A stretch of DNA of 64,000 nucleotides. Origin: Nitrosarchaeum sp. GTDB taxonomy: Archaea; Thermoproteota; Nitrososphaeria; Nitrososphaerales; Nitrosopumilaceae. Positions within the stretch are counted from its first letter, which is position 1. Each line of letters starts with the position of its first letter. The notes below the pieces were generated by a model. The model saw only the letters and a list, made by a program, of their open reading frames with translations, ran no database searches and was not told the DNA's origin. Made by a program: the position numbers and the translations under genes. This document shows positions 43,572 through 52,827 of this stretch, piece by piece. The stretch is from positions 310,001 through 374,000 of the forward strand of contig NZ_JAVYIM010000002.1 in NCBI RefSeq assembly GCF_035968265.1, read 5' to 3'.

Positions 43572-44567
43572 CTAATTTGCTTGAGTTGCTTTTAATTCGT
43601 ATGCAGGCCAGGTATTGTATAGGTCATCAATTTCTTTCATATCTGAAGAATTCAGATATTTACCGTCAGATATTGCTGCAAAGGATTCAATTTCTTCAAC
43701 ACTTACAACTGTAGGTAACACAGATCCAATTGATTTTTTTGATAAGATGAATTTAATTGCAAACTCTGTTATGTTTAATCCATTTCGCTCAGCAATTGGT
43801 CTGAATTGTTCTACCTTTTTTAGTGCTTCTTGTCTCCATTCTTGTTTTCTATCTTTTCTATGATCATTACTTGGAATTACGGTCTCTGCTTTTACTTTGC
43901 CTGTGAGAATTCCTGATGCATCAGGAACCCTGACTAAAATTCCAACATTTTGTTTTTCTGCTTTTTCAATTAACTCATTTCCTGGTGTTTGTTCTAAAAT
44001 ATTATACACTGTTTGAACTGCTGTAACGCTTTTTCTTTCCATTGCTTCTAATCCTTCCTGCGTCCATCCTATTGCTGGACCAAGTGCAACTTGTGATGAT
44101 TTTATTTTTCCTTCCTGAATTAACTTATCAAATAAATTAAAAGTCATGTTATCTCTAATGTGATTTAATTTTGGATTATGTAATCCATACACATCCACAT
44201 AATCTGTTTGTAGTCTTTCAAGTGATGCACTGAGTGCCTTTCTTGTGAACTCTGGTCCAAAACTCTGAGGTAGTTCCGCATGTCCTATTTGCTCTGCATT
44301 TGCAAAATCATATCCGTATTTTGTCGAAATTACTACTTCATTTCTCATTCCTTTGAATACTTGTCCAATTAGTTTCTCGGTTATTCCTTTACCATACATA
44401 TCAGCTGTTTCAAAAAAATTAATTCCTAAATCATATGCTTTTTTGAGCATTCGTTTTCCTTCATCTTCTTCTATCTTCTTACCCCACCAATCAAGACCTA
44501 GTGTCCATGCACCAAATCCGATTTCTGATACTTTGATTCCACTTCTTCCTAATGTCTTGTACTTCAA
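43572..44567 (-). CDS. Aldo/keto reductase
   Basis: 331 residues. TLGRSGIKVSEIGFGAWTLG at the start, catalytic Asp and Tyr in FFETADMYGKG, Lys in ISTKYGYD and His in VYGLHNP give the AKR tetrad. It resembles the oxidoreductase group that uses NADPH. Start overlaps the DUF1802 stop by 4 nt (44564-44567), so it is part of the operon that also carries the chlorite-dismutase-like gene. Confidence 0.9.
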   Translation of the reverse strand: MKYKTLGRSGIKVSEIGFGAWTLGLDWWGKKIEEDEGKRMLKKAYDLGINFFETADMYGKGITEKLIGQVFKGMRNEVVISTKYGYDFANAEQIGHAELPQSFGPEFTRKALSASLERLQTDYVDVYGLHNPKLNHIRDNMTFNLFDKLIQEGKIKSSQVALGPAIGWTQEGLEAMERKSVTAVQTVYNILEQTPGNELIEKAEKQNVGILVRVPDASGILTGKVKAETVIPSNDHRKDRKQEWRQEALKKVEQFRPIAERNGLNITEFAIKFILSKKSIGSVLPTVVSVEEIESFAAISDGKYLNSSDMKEIDDLYNTWPAYELKATQAN

Positions 44568-45109
44568 TTTACTATCTCCTTGAACTCATCTAGTTTTGAT
44601 TCAATTTCTGTATTACTCAAAACAGTTTTTCCATTTGTAATTTCTTCATTTATGTTTATCCAAGATTTGCAACCCTGGTATTCAGATTTTAATGGTATGC
44701 TTAATTCCGGAATGCTGTAGACTTTTAAAAACATGGCTTTCATTGGGTTTTCCGGTTTCCAATTTCTTCTTTCATTGATGTATGACTGACTCCAAATATG
44801 AAATGGCGATAATTTTTTTATTGTTTCTTCTACTGAAATATCTTTTTCTGCTAATACCTCTGCATATGATGTAATTGTATTGAATCCGTTTTTTGGTGGG
44901 TTTGATTTTACCTGTTCTAGATATTTATGAAATTGTGGTTTTATGTGATTATGTTCTTGATGCTCTTGTGTGGGAAATAACAGGAATTTTTTTGATTCAA
45001 TCCTGAATCCTGATGTGACATCTAGTATTCCGCCTTTTCTTAAAAGAACTGTTTGATCACCGTTTTCTAAGGCTTTGGCAACAGTTGCCCATTCTTTTAG
45101 AGATTCCAC
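44564..45109 (-). CDS. DUF1802 family protein
   Basis: 181 residues. EWATVAKALENGDQTVLLRKGGILDVTSGFRIESKKFLLFPTQEHQ is the DUF1802 pattern, and WININ near the C-terminus is also typical. Biochemical role unknown. It sits between the chlorite-dismutase-like gene (1-nt overlap) and the aldo/keto reductase. Confidence 0.82.
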   Translation of the reverse strand: MESLKEWATVAKALENGDQTVLLRKGGILDVTSGFRIESKKFLLFPTQEHQEHNHIKPQFHKYLEQVKSNPPKNGFNTITSYAEVLAEKDISVEETIKKLSPFHIWSQSYINERRNWKPENPMKAMFLKVYSIPELSIPLKSEYQGCKSWININEEITNGKTVLSNTEIESKLDEFKEIVN

Positions 45110-45786
45110 TATCCAAGACTTCCTATCAAAGGAATGATGTCTTTTTTAACACATACGATCATCGGAGTATCTTTTTGTACATATTTTGATACTCTTGTCT
45201 CTCTCAAGTCCATTATCAAATCTTGAAAATCCCTAATTTCATCCACTTCAAATGCTAACATGAAATCTTCATCATGAATACCAAAAGAATATGTTGTATT
45301 GAGTATGATCTGTGGGTATTTTCTGCTAACTTCAATATGTTCATCCATTATTGATTGTCTTTCTTCTTTTGGTAGTAGATACCATTCTCTAGTTTTTGTA
45401 AATGGATAAACTATTACATGTTTTTTCATTTCCTCATCTACGATAAACCCTAATGGTTTTCCAGATTTTATGTATATTGAAGGCCTAGTGCAAGACAAAT
45501 ACGTTCTTGCTGGTATGATATATTTTCCAAAAACAGTTGTGTATAGTTTTTCTATTACCTTTTGAATCTCATCTACAGTTTTTGCTGCAAACCAAAACAA
45601 AAAGTCTGCATCATCTCTTAATCCTAATGTTGAATACGTTCTAAATTTTACACCTGAATTTTTAATTACATTTTCTACTTCTTTTGCGGATTCTGCTTTA
45701 GCTAAATCTGCCATCCATCTCCATTTGGGGTCTACCTTGAAAAATGAGAAATTAAAAAAATACTGCTCTTCGTTATTTGATTCCAT
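45109..45786 (-). CDS. Chlorite dismutase family protein, HemQ-like
   Basis: 225 residues. Proximal heme His150 (SIMDEHIEVSRKYPQ), Tyr127 of YPFTK and the WYLLPKEER helix match HemQ/Cld. At the distal site (position of Cld Arg, HemQ Gln) I read Asn163 (IILNTTYSFG), so it is not an active chlorite dismutase by that residue. HemQ decarboxylates coproheme to heme. No AhbD is present in this window, so a role as a terminal decarboxylase in the siroheme-derived pathway is a hypothesis. Confidence 0.85.
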   Translation of the reverse strand: MESNNEEQYFFNFSFFKVDPKWRWMADLAKAESAKEVENVIKNSGVKFRTYSTLGLRDDADFLFWFAAKTVDEIQKVIEKLYTTVFGKYIIPARTYLSCTRPSIYIKSGKPLGFIVDEEMKKHVIVYPFTKTREWYLLPKEERQSIMDEHIEVSRKYPQIILNTTYSFGIHDEDFMLAFEVDEIRDFQDLIMDLRETRVSKYVQKDTPMIVCVKKDIIPLIGSLG

Positions 45787-45821
45787 GTTTTTCCATTTTT
45801 AAAACCCTATTTAAACAAAAA

Positions 45822-46055
45822 CTAGATTCTCAAATCTTGTATTTGAATAATTTTTTGATTTGATTTATGCCCTGATTTTATTTGAATCATTGATGTTGAA
45901 ACCTTGAAATGTTTCGCAAGTTTTTTTATGATCTCTTTATTAGCTTCCCCTTTGATAGGTTTTGATTTTATTCCTATGGTGATTTGGTCTTTCTCAATAC
46001 TGAAAAATTCTTTGTTAAACTCTACATTTACTTTGAATAGCAATGATGATATCAA
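45822..46055 (-). CDS. DUF167/YggU family protein (77 aa)
   Basis: Whole protein is the DUF167 domain: KVNVEFNKEFFSIE, then IGIKSKPIKGEANKEIIKKLAKHFKVSTSMIQIKSGHKSNQKIIQI, where the P..G.AN.E..K.L and G..S..K positions are conserved. Function unknown, though the fold is widespread. It stands alone downstream of sufC. Confidence 0.85.
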   Translation of the reverse strand: MISSLLFKVNVEFNKEFFSIEKDQITIGIKSKPIKGEANKEIIKKLAKHFKVSTSMIQIKSGHKSNQKIIQIQDLRI

Positions 46056-46104
46056 AAACCATTTACGCTTAAAGTTATTCTTTTTAAAAATATATTAAAA
46101 TTGA

Positions 46105-46875
46105 TTATGCTTTTTGTTCTAAAACCCAATCATATCCTTCGCTTTCTAATTTGTCTGCAAGCGATGCGTCACCCGTCTTTAAAACTTGACCTCTTGCAAA
46201 CACGTGGACATAATCTAATTTATCTAAAAATTTCAAAATTCTTGCATAATGTGTAATAACAATTATTGTGGAATCTTTTCCAGCAACTTTGCTAATTGCT
46301 TGTGCAACTGCTTGAACGGCATCTATGTCTAATCCTGAATCTGGTTCATCTAAAATTGAAATCTTTGGTTTTAAAACTGCCATCTGCAATACTTCGGCAC
46401 GTTTCTTTTCTCCTCCTGAAAATCCTTCATTTAGATATCTTGAAAGAAATTCTTCTTTTAATCCAACTTTGTTTAAATTATCTTTAAGGTATTTTTGAAA
46501 TTCTCTTACTGTGATGAATACTTCTCTATCGTCACCTTGAAGTGCTTTACTTAATGAATTGTAAGCTGTTCTAAGAAAATGTGAAAAACCAACACCTGAA
46601 ACTTCGGTAGGATATTGAAATCCTAGGAATAATCCTTTTTTTGCACGTTCATCAGCTGATAATTCTAAAATGCTTTCTCCATCTAACAAAATATCTCCTT
46701 TAGTAACTTCGTATTTTGGATGTGCAAGTAATGTATATGCTAAAGTACTTTTTCCAGAACCATTCGGTCCCATGATTGCATGTACTTCTCCTGGACCTGT
46801 TTTCAAATTTACTCCTTTGAGAATTTCTTTACCCTCACGAGTAACATGAAGATCTTTAATCTCAAGTACTGCCAT
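46105..46875 (-). CDS. sufC: Fe-S assembly ATPase SufC
   Basis: 256 residues. Walker A GPNGSGKST at 36-44, YLNEGFSGGEKKRAEVLQMAVL with the SufC signature, ISILDEPDSGLDIDA, and VITHYARIL. The ERA insert and DEPDSGLD are diagnostic for SufC. It works with SufB/SufD, whose genes lie about 15-20 kb away on the other strand, so the complex is encoded at two sites. Confidence 0.97.
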   Translation of the reverse strand: MAVLEIKDLHVTREGKEILKGVNLKTGPGEVHAIMGPNGSGKSTLAYTLLAHPKYEVTKGDILLDGESILELSADERAKKGLFLGFQYPTEVSGVGFSHFLRTAYNSLSKALQGDDREVFITVREFQKYLKDNLNKVGLKEEFLSRYLNEGFSGGEKKRAEVLQMAVLKPKISILDEPDSGLDIDAVQAVAQAISKVAGKDSTIIVITHYARILKFLDKLDYVHVFARGQVLKTGDASLADKLESEGYDWVLEQKA

Positions 46876-46974
46876 AATTCAATTTTGATTCTTTCTATAT
46901 ATAATACCGACGAAATTTAGCTAATCCTAATAGAATTTTCTAACAATAAATAATAAAATGAAAAGGGGAGGGGA

Positions 46975-47931
46975 TTAAAATTTGGCCAGAGACGGTCTCA
47001 AAGTAATTTTGAGTTTATAGCATGTTAGAATCTCTTTACATCTGTTTCTGATTGTTACTTCTGTGACACCTGCAATACTTGAGACGTCTCTTTGAAGGAC
47101 ATTTTGTCCTAACAAAACTGAGGCTACATATAGATATGCGGCTGCAATTCCGTTTGGTGCTTTTCCGTCTGCAATATTACTGTCTTTAGTTTTTTCTGCT
47201 ATTTCTAAGGCTAGTCTTTCAACTCTAACTTCAGTTTGTGTCATGTTTGCAATCTTTGAGATGTATTTGTTCATAGTAACAACTGGAGCGCTTACTTGGC
47301 CCATTTCCATTACCATGGTTCTATAGTATTTTGCTGCAAGTTTTGTTTTTGACTTGACATCTTTTGGTGCACATATTCCTCTACAAATTTCTTCTAATGA
47401 TCTTACAACATCGCATTGTTTGCATGCCATGTAAATTGTAGCTGCTGTAATACTTGATACAGATTTTCCTTTTACCTCTACATGTCCATCCAAGTTTCTG
47501 TAAATCATAGAAGCTGTTTCCAAGACATTTTTTGAAAGATTTAGACCATCACATGTTTCACCCATTTTTGATAAAACATTTGCCAATCTTCTTTCTCTTG
47601 GTGAAGAAACGCGTACCCTTTGTTGCCATTTTCTGAGATTGTGCATTTGATTAGCAACTTGGTGGTTGATTGTTTTTCCACTAAAATCTTTTGTGCTAAT
47701 TGATATCTCAGTTGTTATTCCCAAATCATGTTGAGAATAAGTTGTTTGTCCTGTTGCTCTTGCTAGCTTCATCTTGTCTTCGAGATTTGAGCTCTTTGTT
47801 TCTGGACCATAATCTACCATCTGATCTGCAACAACTACGCCGCAACCAGAGCAGATTATTTCACCATTCTGAATGTCATCTACTAATGATGATTTACATT
47901 CAGGACAGCTTTGGGGTTGTAATATGTTCAT
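46975..47931 (-). CDS. tfb: Transcription initiation factor TFIIB
   Basis: 318 residues. N-terminal zinc ribbon C-x2-C at 9-12 and C-x2-C at 32-35 (CPECK and CSGCG), B-finger region, then two cyclin folds (RERRLANVLSKMGETCDGL and RVERLALEIAEKTKDSNIADG). GIAAAYLYVASVLLG and GVTEVTIRNRCKEI end each fold. It recruits RNA polymerase to TBP-DNA. Coupled to gar1 by a 4-nt overlap. Confidence 0.96.
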   Translation of the reverse strand: MNILQPQSCPECKSSLVDDIQNGEIICSGCGVVVADQMVDYGPETKSSNLEDKMKLARATGQTTYSQHDLGITTEISISTKDFSGKTINHQVANQMHNLRKWQQRVRVSSPRERRLANVLSKMGETCDGLNLSKNVLETASMIYRNLDGHVEVKGKSVSSITAATIYMACKQCDVVRSLEEICRGICAPKDVKSKTKLAAKYYRTMVMEMGQVSAPVVTMNKYISKIANMTQTEVRVERLALEIAEKTKDSNIADGKAPNGIAAAYLYVASVLLGQNVLQRDVSSIAGVTEVTIRNRCKEILTCYKLKITLRPSLAKF

Positions 47932-48173
47932 TTTCTTCTTCTCCTAAATTTTTGTGTGTTTGCAGGAGAATGTTCAAATGCAAAAACGCTTTTGCCAATG
48001 TATTTTTTGATGTTGTTTGTTAACGGAGTTGCTGACGCAAACGGTCTTTTTATTGGACCAATTAATTCCATTACTTTTGCTACTTTAGTTCCTGTCTCGT
48101 CACAGAGTATTGCTCCTTCATCTAACTTTTCAGTCAGCTGAATGATCACTCTGCCGCTACCGGCTAAGTGCAT
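47928..48173 (-). CDS. gar1: H/ACA RNP protein Gar1
   Basis: 81 residues from ATG 48173 (MHLAGSGR); an ATG at 48194 is seven codons further upstream. GSGRVIIQLTEKLDEGAILCDETGTKVAKVMELIGPIKRPFASATP is the Gar1/RNA-binding core and FRRRRK the basic end. It guides pseudouridylation with Cbf5, Nop10 and L7Ae. Overlaps the TFIIB start by 4 nt. Confidence 0.88.
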   Translation of the reverse strand: MHLAGSGRVIIQLTEKLDEGAILCDETGTKVAKVMELIGPIKRPFASATPLTNNIKKYIGKSVFAFEHSPANTQKFRRRRK

Positions 48174-48268
48174 TATTTCACCTACCTCCTGCAATTAGAA
48201 ACTGTAATCATGATATTGTTATCATAGACTTCTGTCAACTTTACTTTAGCTAAGAGCTAGATTTGATT

Positions 48269-48568
48269 TTATTTTGTTTGCTTGGCTCTTTTTGAAACTA
48301 ATTTTTCTGAAATCTTGTTAAGAATATTTGTCTTAGTAGTTCCTTTTGGTAAAATTATGTAACCTGACCTGACATATGGTCTTCTTGGAAATCTTACTTT
48401 TTCATCAGTCTCTGTGATTTCAAATCCTGCTGCTTGTGCAGCTTCTGTTAATTCTTTTAGCGAAGGGTCAAAAACACATTTCTCTTTTTCTAATTTCCTT
48501 CCTTTATCTCTTGGTAATGTCTTGTTAAAATAATCTAGCCAGATTACGACATGTTCGTAATCTTTCAT
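48269..48568 (-). CDS. srp19: Signal recognition particle protein SRP19
   Basis: 99 residues: HVVIWLDYFNKTLPRDKGRKLEKEKCVFDPSLKELTEAAQAAGF, then RFPRRPYVRSGYIILPKGTTKTNIL, the complete SRP19 fold with the G-R-[KR] RNA-binding region. It helps 7S RNA bind SRP54 (ffh, 58965-60290). Directly downstream of rps8e (4 nt). Confidence 0.94.
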   Translation of the reverse strand: MKDYEHVVIWLDYFNKTLPRDKGRKLEKEKCVFDPSLKELTEAAQAAGFEITETDEKVRFPRRPYVRSGYIILPKGTTKTNILNKISEKLVSKRAKQTK

Positions 48569-48572
48569 TTTA

Positions 48573-48953
48573 TCACTTTATTAAAACTGCGTTAACTATT
48601 CCTGTTTGTCCTGGTTTAGAAACAACTCTGCATTTTCCTGCATCTGTTTCTAATATTGCACCTTTGGTAATGATGCCTCTTCTTTGATAATCATTGTTTG
48701 TAGCATTTTCTAATACTTTGAGAATTTTAATTTTCTTAACTTTGGAATCTCCTGTTGCTAAGTTTACAAAATCAATTGTTTTCAAAGCTGTTTTTTTATT
48801 ATTTCCTCTTACTCGTCTGGTGACTGTTATTTGTGCACCTGTGACAGATTCATTTGGATATCTATCGATTTCATATTTTCGTCTAATTCTTGCTGGCTTT
48901 CTTCTACCTCCAGTTATTTTACTGGTTGCAAGATTTTCTACTGATTTTCGCAC
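48573..48953 (-). CDS. rps8e: Ribosomal protein S8e
   Basis: 126 residues, basic. KITGGRRKPARIRRKYEIDRYPNESVTGAQITVTRRVRGNNKKTALKTIDFVNLATGD and a C-terminal KGAILETDAGKCRVVSKPGQTGIVNAVLI typical of archaeal S8e. Part of the small subunit; archaeal/eukaryotic only, so it supports the domain assignment. Operon with srp19. Confidence 0.95.
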   Translation of the reverse strand: MRKSVENLATSKITGGRRKPARIRRKYEIDRYPNESVTGAQITVTRRVRGNNKKTALKTIDFVNLATGDSKVKKIKILKVLENATNNDYQRRGIITKGAILETDAGKCRVVSKPGQTGIVNAVLIK

Positions 48954-49015
48954 GAATGCTCTTTTAATTACTCTAATTTATACAAAACGCAAAAAATAGG
49001 CTTAGAATAATTTGT

Positions 49016-49594
49016 TTAGTTTAGTTTTGTGATTATTTCAGGTGAGGGGTTTGTTTCTGACATCTTTGCTGTTTTTCTCACTTTGGAAAATAGTCTTTGC
49101 TTGAGGTTTTCTACATCTCCTTGTATGCCAAAATATTTCTGGAATTTTTCTGTTGTATTGTAAATTTTTAATCTACCTACATTTTGATGAGTGATAAAGT
49201 CTAACTGTCTTAATTCTTTGAGATGTTCGTATACTCCAGAACCTCTAGTTTCAACAAGTTGTTTTGATGAAATTGGTTGCATATATGCAATGTATGATAA
49301 TGTTTTCAGGGTTGCATTTGGAAGAATGGGTTTTGATGCATATCTTTTGATTGTTGAACTGTATTCTGGTTTTAATTGAAATACATATGAGCCATCAGGG
49401 AGTGTGACTATCTCCAATGCCTTAAATGCTGATTTTGTCTTTTTCATTAACTCGTTGAGAATTTCATATGTTTTTGTTCGTGATTCCGTGCCTGAAGCTC
49501 TGATCAAATCCTCTATTTTTAAAGGTCTACCTGCAGAATAAAGCGCTGCTTCGATTCTAGCTATTGCTTCATCATTTGAATCGTTTTTTGTCAA
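49016..49594 (-). CDS. scpB: Segregation and condensation protein ScpB
   Basis: 192 residues. Tandem winged helices: EAIARIEAALYSAGRPLKIEDLIRASG (first) and TLKTLSYIAYMQPISSKQLVETRGSGVYEHLKELRQLDFI (second), as in ScpB, which binds the SMC-ScpA ring. It is encoded 53 nt after scpA on the same strand, so both kleisin partners are made together. Confidence 0.88.
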   Translation of the reverse strand: MTKNDSNDEAIARIEAALYSAGRPLKIEDLIRASGTESRTKTYEILNELMKKTKSAFKALEIVTLPDGSYVFQLKPEYSSTIKRYASKPILPNATLKTLSYIAYMQPISSKQLVETRGSGVYEHLKELRQLDFITHQNVGRLKIYNTTEKFQKYFGIQGDVENLKQRLFSKVRKTAKMSETNPSPEIITKLN

Positions 49595-49647
49595 TTACCT
49601 ATTTTTCCTACAAAATCTACTTAAAGAAACCCTTTCTTCATTTTTGA

Positions 49648-50322
49648 TCAGTTTGTTAACTTCTCCTTTATCAGAATGATTTTGATGTCGTCTTCTATTT
49701 GTTCCAAGTCTATTTTTTCGTCTCTTGCCAAAAATAGAATTGCAAAAAAGCATCTAATTGAATCAACTCCGTCAAGATCTTTTATTATGTCCTGAAGCAT
49801 ACCGTATCCCAAGTCTGTAATTTTTTTAATGATCAAATCTTCGTATTTCCCAATAATGCTTTCAAGAGAAATAAAATACTCTTGAAAATCTGGAGCTTCT
49901 ATCGGTTCTATATTCAGCTTGTTTCTTCTGGATTGTGGATTGGCTATTGTACCAATCAAATTTTGAAGTAATCCTAACAGATCATCTAATGAAACAGGAT
50001 AGGTTGATTCATGTCTATATGGTATATCGATTAACTCTATGTCTACATCGGTTCTTTGTCTAATTGGTTTTTTCTCCATTGCAGCACGCTGTAACGCAAA
50101 AATACTTTCTACTTTCATTCTATAAATCAAAGAAGATGATAGTGCAGCCATTCCTGCAACTCTAAGATCTTTTTTCCCACTTTTTTCAAGAATTTTAATT
50201 AATAAATCAAGAATTTGAATAAGATCAATATCCCATACATCTTTTTTAGCAACAGATGATGGATTAAACAGAATGTTTACCGGTGCTTGTGAAATACCAT
50301 TAGGAGTCTGTTCTTCGCTCAC
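49648..50322 (-). CDS. scpA: Segregation and condensation protein ScpA (kleisin)
   Basis: 224 residues. DVWDIDLIQILDLLIKILEKSGKKDLRVAGMAALSSSLIYRMKVESIF is the ScpA N-terminal SMC-binding region; the C-terminus (AILFLARDEKIDLEQIEDDIKIIL) is the winged helix for the other SMC head. A kleisin for SMC condensin. Coupled to scpB. Confidence 0.88.
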   Translation of the reverse strand: MSEEQTPNGISQAPVNILFNPSSVAKKDVWDIDLIQILDLLIKILEKSGKKDLRVAGMAALSSSLIYRMKVESIFALQRAAMEKKPIRQRTDVDIELIDIPYRHESTYPVSLDDLLGLLQNLIGTIANPQSRRNKLNIEPIEAPDFQEYFISLESIIGKYEDLIIKKITDLGYGMLQDIIKDLDGVDSIRCFFAILFLARDEKIDLEQIEDDIKIILIKEKLTN

Positions 50323-50417
50323 ATACTTTGTCTATTTTTATTCAATAATATCTAAGGGCTCTACTTTTTTCTTTTATCCAGTCAACTCTTATATTGTTAA
50401 GACATAACTATACCGTT

Positions 50418-51470
50418 ATGAAATCTGCTAGGATTACTGGTCCTAATGACCCTCTAGTGCTTGTTGAAACAGAGACCCCTCATCCTAAAGATAATCAAGT
50501 CCTAGTCAAAGTTAAAGCCGTAGGTGTATGTCATAGTGATCTGCACCTTTGGGAGGGTGGATATGATTTAGGCGATGGTAAATTTATGAAAGTAACTGAT
50601 AGGGGAGTAAAATATCCTGTAACTCCTGGACATGAAATTGTTGGGACCGTAGAAGAATTAGGTAATAATGTAAAGGGTTATTCAAAAGGTGATGAAGTTT
50701 TAGTTTATCCTTGGGTCGGATGCGGTGTATGCCCTGCTTGTAAAGTTGAAAATGAAAATTTATGTGATGCACCAAAATCCCTCGGTGTTTTTCAAGATGG
50801 CGGATATTCTCAATACTCGCTTGTTCCTGATTTCAAATATTTGGCAAAACTAAACGGTGTGGATCCAGAGTCTGCAACTTCGCTTGCATGTTCAGGGTTA
50901 ACAGCTTATAATGCAATTAAAAAATCAAATCAAAATTCACCCGAATTTTTGGTAATAATTGGTGCAGGCGGATTAGGTTTGATGGGGGTACAAATTGCAC
51001 ACTCTATTACAAAATCTAAAATTATTTGTGTAGATTTAGATGATCAAAAATTAGAAATAGCAAAAAAAATGGGCGCTGATTTTGTTTTCAATTCCAAAGA
51101 TCCTGATACTACTCAAAAAATAATTTCAACTTGTAATGGAAAGGGCGCTGACAGTGTTGTTGATTTTGTAAATGCTCCTCCAACTGCAAAAATGGGGCTA
51201 GCAGTTCTAAGAAAGAGAGGAAATCTTGTCTTAGTTGGTTTGTTTGGAGGATCTATGGAATTATCTCTAGTTGCAATTCCTCTGAAATCCATTATAATTC
51301 AAGGAGCTTACACTGGAAATTATACTGATATGGTCGAATTGTTGGATTTAGCTCGAAAAGGAACCATTAATCCAATGATCTCAAAGAGATATTCTCTTGA
51401 TGCTGCAAACACTGCTTTAGAGGATCTTAAAGCACGTAAGATTGTTGGACGTGCAGTGATTAATCCTTGA
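50418..51470 (+). CDS. Zinc-type alcohol dehydrogenase
   Basis: 350 residues from ATG 50418 (MKSARITGPND); a TTG-started longer frame (50394) adds eight unlikely residues. Catalytic Cys in VGVCHSDLHLWEG and the GHE motif in PVTPGHEIVGTVEELG; structural zinc CGVCPACKVENENLC; NAD motif VIIGAGGLGLMGVQIAH. Medium-chain dehydrogenase, NAD-type. The substrate cannot be read; archaeal relatives include short-chain alcohol and semialdehyde enzymes. Confidence 0.92.
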   Translation: MKSARITGPNDPLVLVETETPHPKDNQVLVKVKAVGVCHSDLHLWEGGYDLGDGKFMKVTDRGVKYPVTPGHEIVGTVEELGNNVKGYSKGDEVLVYPWVGCGVCPACKVENENLCDAPKSLGVFQDGGYSQYSLVPDFKYLAKLNGVDPESATSLACSGLTAYNAIKKSNQNSPEFLVIIGAGGLGLMGVQIAHSITKSKIICVDLDDQKLEIAKKMGADFVFNSKDPDTTQKIISTCNGKGADSVVDFVNAPPTAKMGLAVLRKRGNLVLVGLFGGSMELSLVAIPLKSIIIQGAYTGNYTDMVELLDLARKGTINPMISKRYSLDAANTALEDLKARKIVGRAVINP

Positions 51471-51516
51471 TCAGTTATCTACAAAATGTTATAAAATAAA
51501 AAAATTATACTGTGAT

Positions 51517-52269
51517 ATGACTTCCAAGATAAATTATGAAGTGGCATTAACTCATTTGAAAAATAAACAATTCCTCACAGCTCATAATTTATTTCTAAAT
51601 CAAGCTGAATCTATAAAAAAAACTGAAAATCTGAAATCTGCTTTTTTGTATATGTTAGCTGCAGAATGCAAAACTAGACAAGGTAAAGAATCCAAAGAGG
51701 AAATTGAAAAAGCCTGTAATTTATTTTTAGAATATTCTAAAAATAAAACTTCAAAAAATATTCAAGGCGCATTACTATGTGCCGCAAAATGTCTGTTGAG
51801 TCTCGGTGAATATGATAAAGCAAAAATTTCATATCAAAAAGCAAAATCTATGATTTCTTCAACCATTGAAGTTTTTAGACCTGTTGTAATTATTGATGAT
51901 AGTAAAGCTGTATCCATGAAACTAAAAAACTATGTAGAAAAACTGGGATATGGAGAAATTTTAATTTATGAAAATGGAAAAAATGGAATAAAAGGATGTC
52001 AAAAACTATTTTCTACAAATAAAAATCCTATAGTGCTTTTGGATATGGGGCTTCCTGATTTAGAAGGAGACGTGGTTGCTACAAAGTTATTAAAAGAAAA
52101 TCTTGATCTACAAATTATTGTAATTACAGCTGATGAAAAAACCACTCAGCGAGTAAATAAGACAATTAGTTCTGGAGTATCTGCATTTATTCAAAAACCA
52201 TTCACACTTGATGAAATAAAAAAAGCTATTAGTATTGCTGAATCTGAATATTCTTTATTACAACAATAA
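51517..52269 (+). CDS. TPR protein with C-terminal receiver domain
   Basis: 250 residues. Residues 1-115 are TPR-like helices (ALTHLKNKQFLTAHNLFLNQAESIKK, and CLLSLGEYDKAKISYQKAKSM). Residues 121-250 are a response-regulator receiver: D127/D128, phospho-Asp D176 in IVLLDMGLPDLEGD, T204 and K227 in QKPF. TPR-plus-receiver has no DNA-binding output, so signal output would be protein-protein. A histidine kinase gene lies at 56260. Its stop overlaps the convergent Lrp gene by 12 nt. Confidence 0.88.
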   Translation: MTSKINYEVALTHLKNKQFLTAHNLFLNQAESIKKTENLKSAFLYMLAAECKTRQGKESKEEIEKACNLFLEYSKNKTSKNIQGALLCAAKCLLSLGEYDKAKISYQKAKSMISSTIEVFRPVVIIDDSKAVSMKLKNYVEKLGYGEILIYENGKNGIKGCQKLFSTNKNPIVLLDMGLPDLEGDVVATKLLKENLDLQIIVITADEKTTQRVNKTISSGVSAFIQKPFTLDEIKKAISIAESEYSLLQQ

Positions 52270-52758
52270 CAAGGACATGTTTAAAATATTCACATCTTTG
52301 ATATCCACTACATTTATTCTGTAATCTATTAATTCGTCGGAAAATTTCTCAACAATTTTTTGTGCGGTGTTTGATTTTCCAGAATCAACTTGTATCATCA
52401 CCAACATATTCCACTCTCCATCCATGTTTGCAATAAGAAGATAGTTGTCTAATTTTATGATGAATTCTTTAATTGAATCTTTAATAGAGTCTAGTGATTT
52501 TGATGGTTTTAATTTCATTAAGATGGTTTGATATTCGTTAATTCCTGATACGTCTGTTAGTACAGCTTTGTATCCTTTGATGATTCCACTTTTTTCTAGC
52601 CTTTCTATCCTCTTTCTAATGGTTCTATCTGATACGTCATGGTTTGATTTTTTTAATTCTAATGCGATTTCTTTAGATGGTGTTCTTGCATTGTTGTTGA
52701 GAATTTCAATGATTTTTTGATCTACTTTATCTAAATCTGACCATGTATCATCGCTCAT
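52258..52758 (-). CDS. Lrp/AsnC-family transcriptional regulator
   Basis: 166 residues. HTH at the N-terminus (DLDKVDQKIIEILNNNARTPSKEIALELKKSNHDVSDRTIRKRIERLEKSGIIKGYKAVL), then the RAM ligand-binding domain (about 70-160). Ligand usually an amino acid. It overlaps the stop of the TPR-receiver gene by 12 nt, convergent. Its target is not visible. Confidence 0.93.
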   Translation of the reverse strand: MSDDTWSDLDKVDQKIIEILNNNARTPSKEIALELKKSNHDVSDRTIRKRIERLEKSGIIKGYKAVLTDVSGINEYQTILMKLKPSKSLDSIKDSIKEFIIKLDNYLLIANMDGEWNMLVMIQVDSGKSNTAQKIVEKFSDELIDYRINVVDIKDVNILNMSLLLL

Positions 52759-52827
52759 AGAAGAATGACGTTTTACATGCTTTTGAATTTTTGCTTAAAG
52801 AATACAACGTCTATGATTTCTCCGTAA

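Noticed and set aside
45109-45786. Active chlorite dismutase
   Set aside because: The catalytic distal Arg of Cld is replaced by Asn (163) in my alignment, so chlorite detoxification is not supported; HemQ-like is preferred.
47700-48023. Plus-strand ORF across gar1 and TFIIB
   Set aside because: Shadow frame of clearly identified minus-strand genes, with Leu/Ser-rich meaningless composition.
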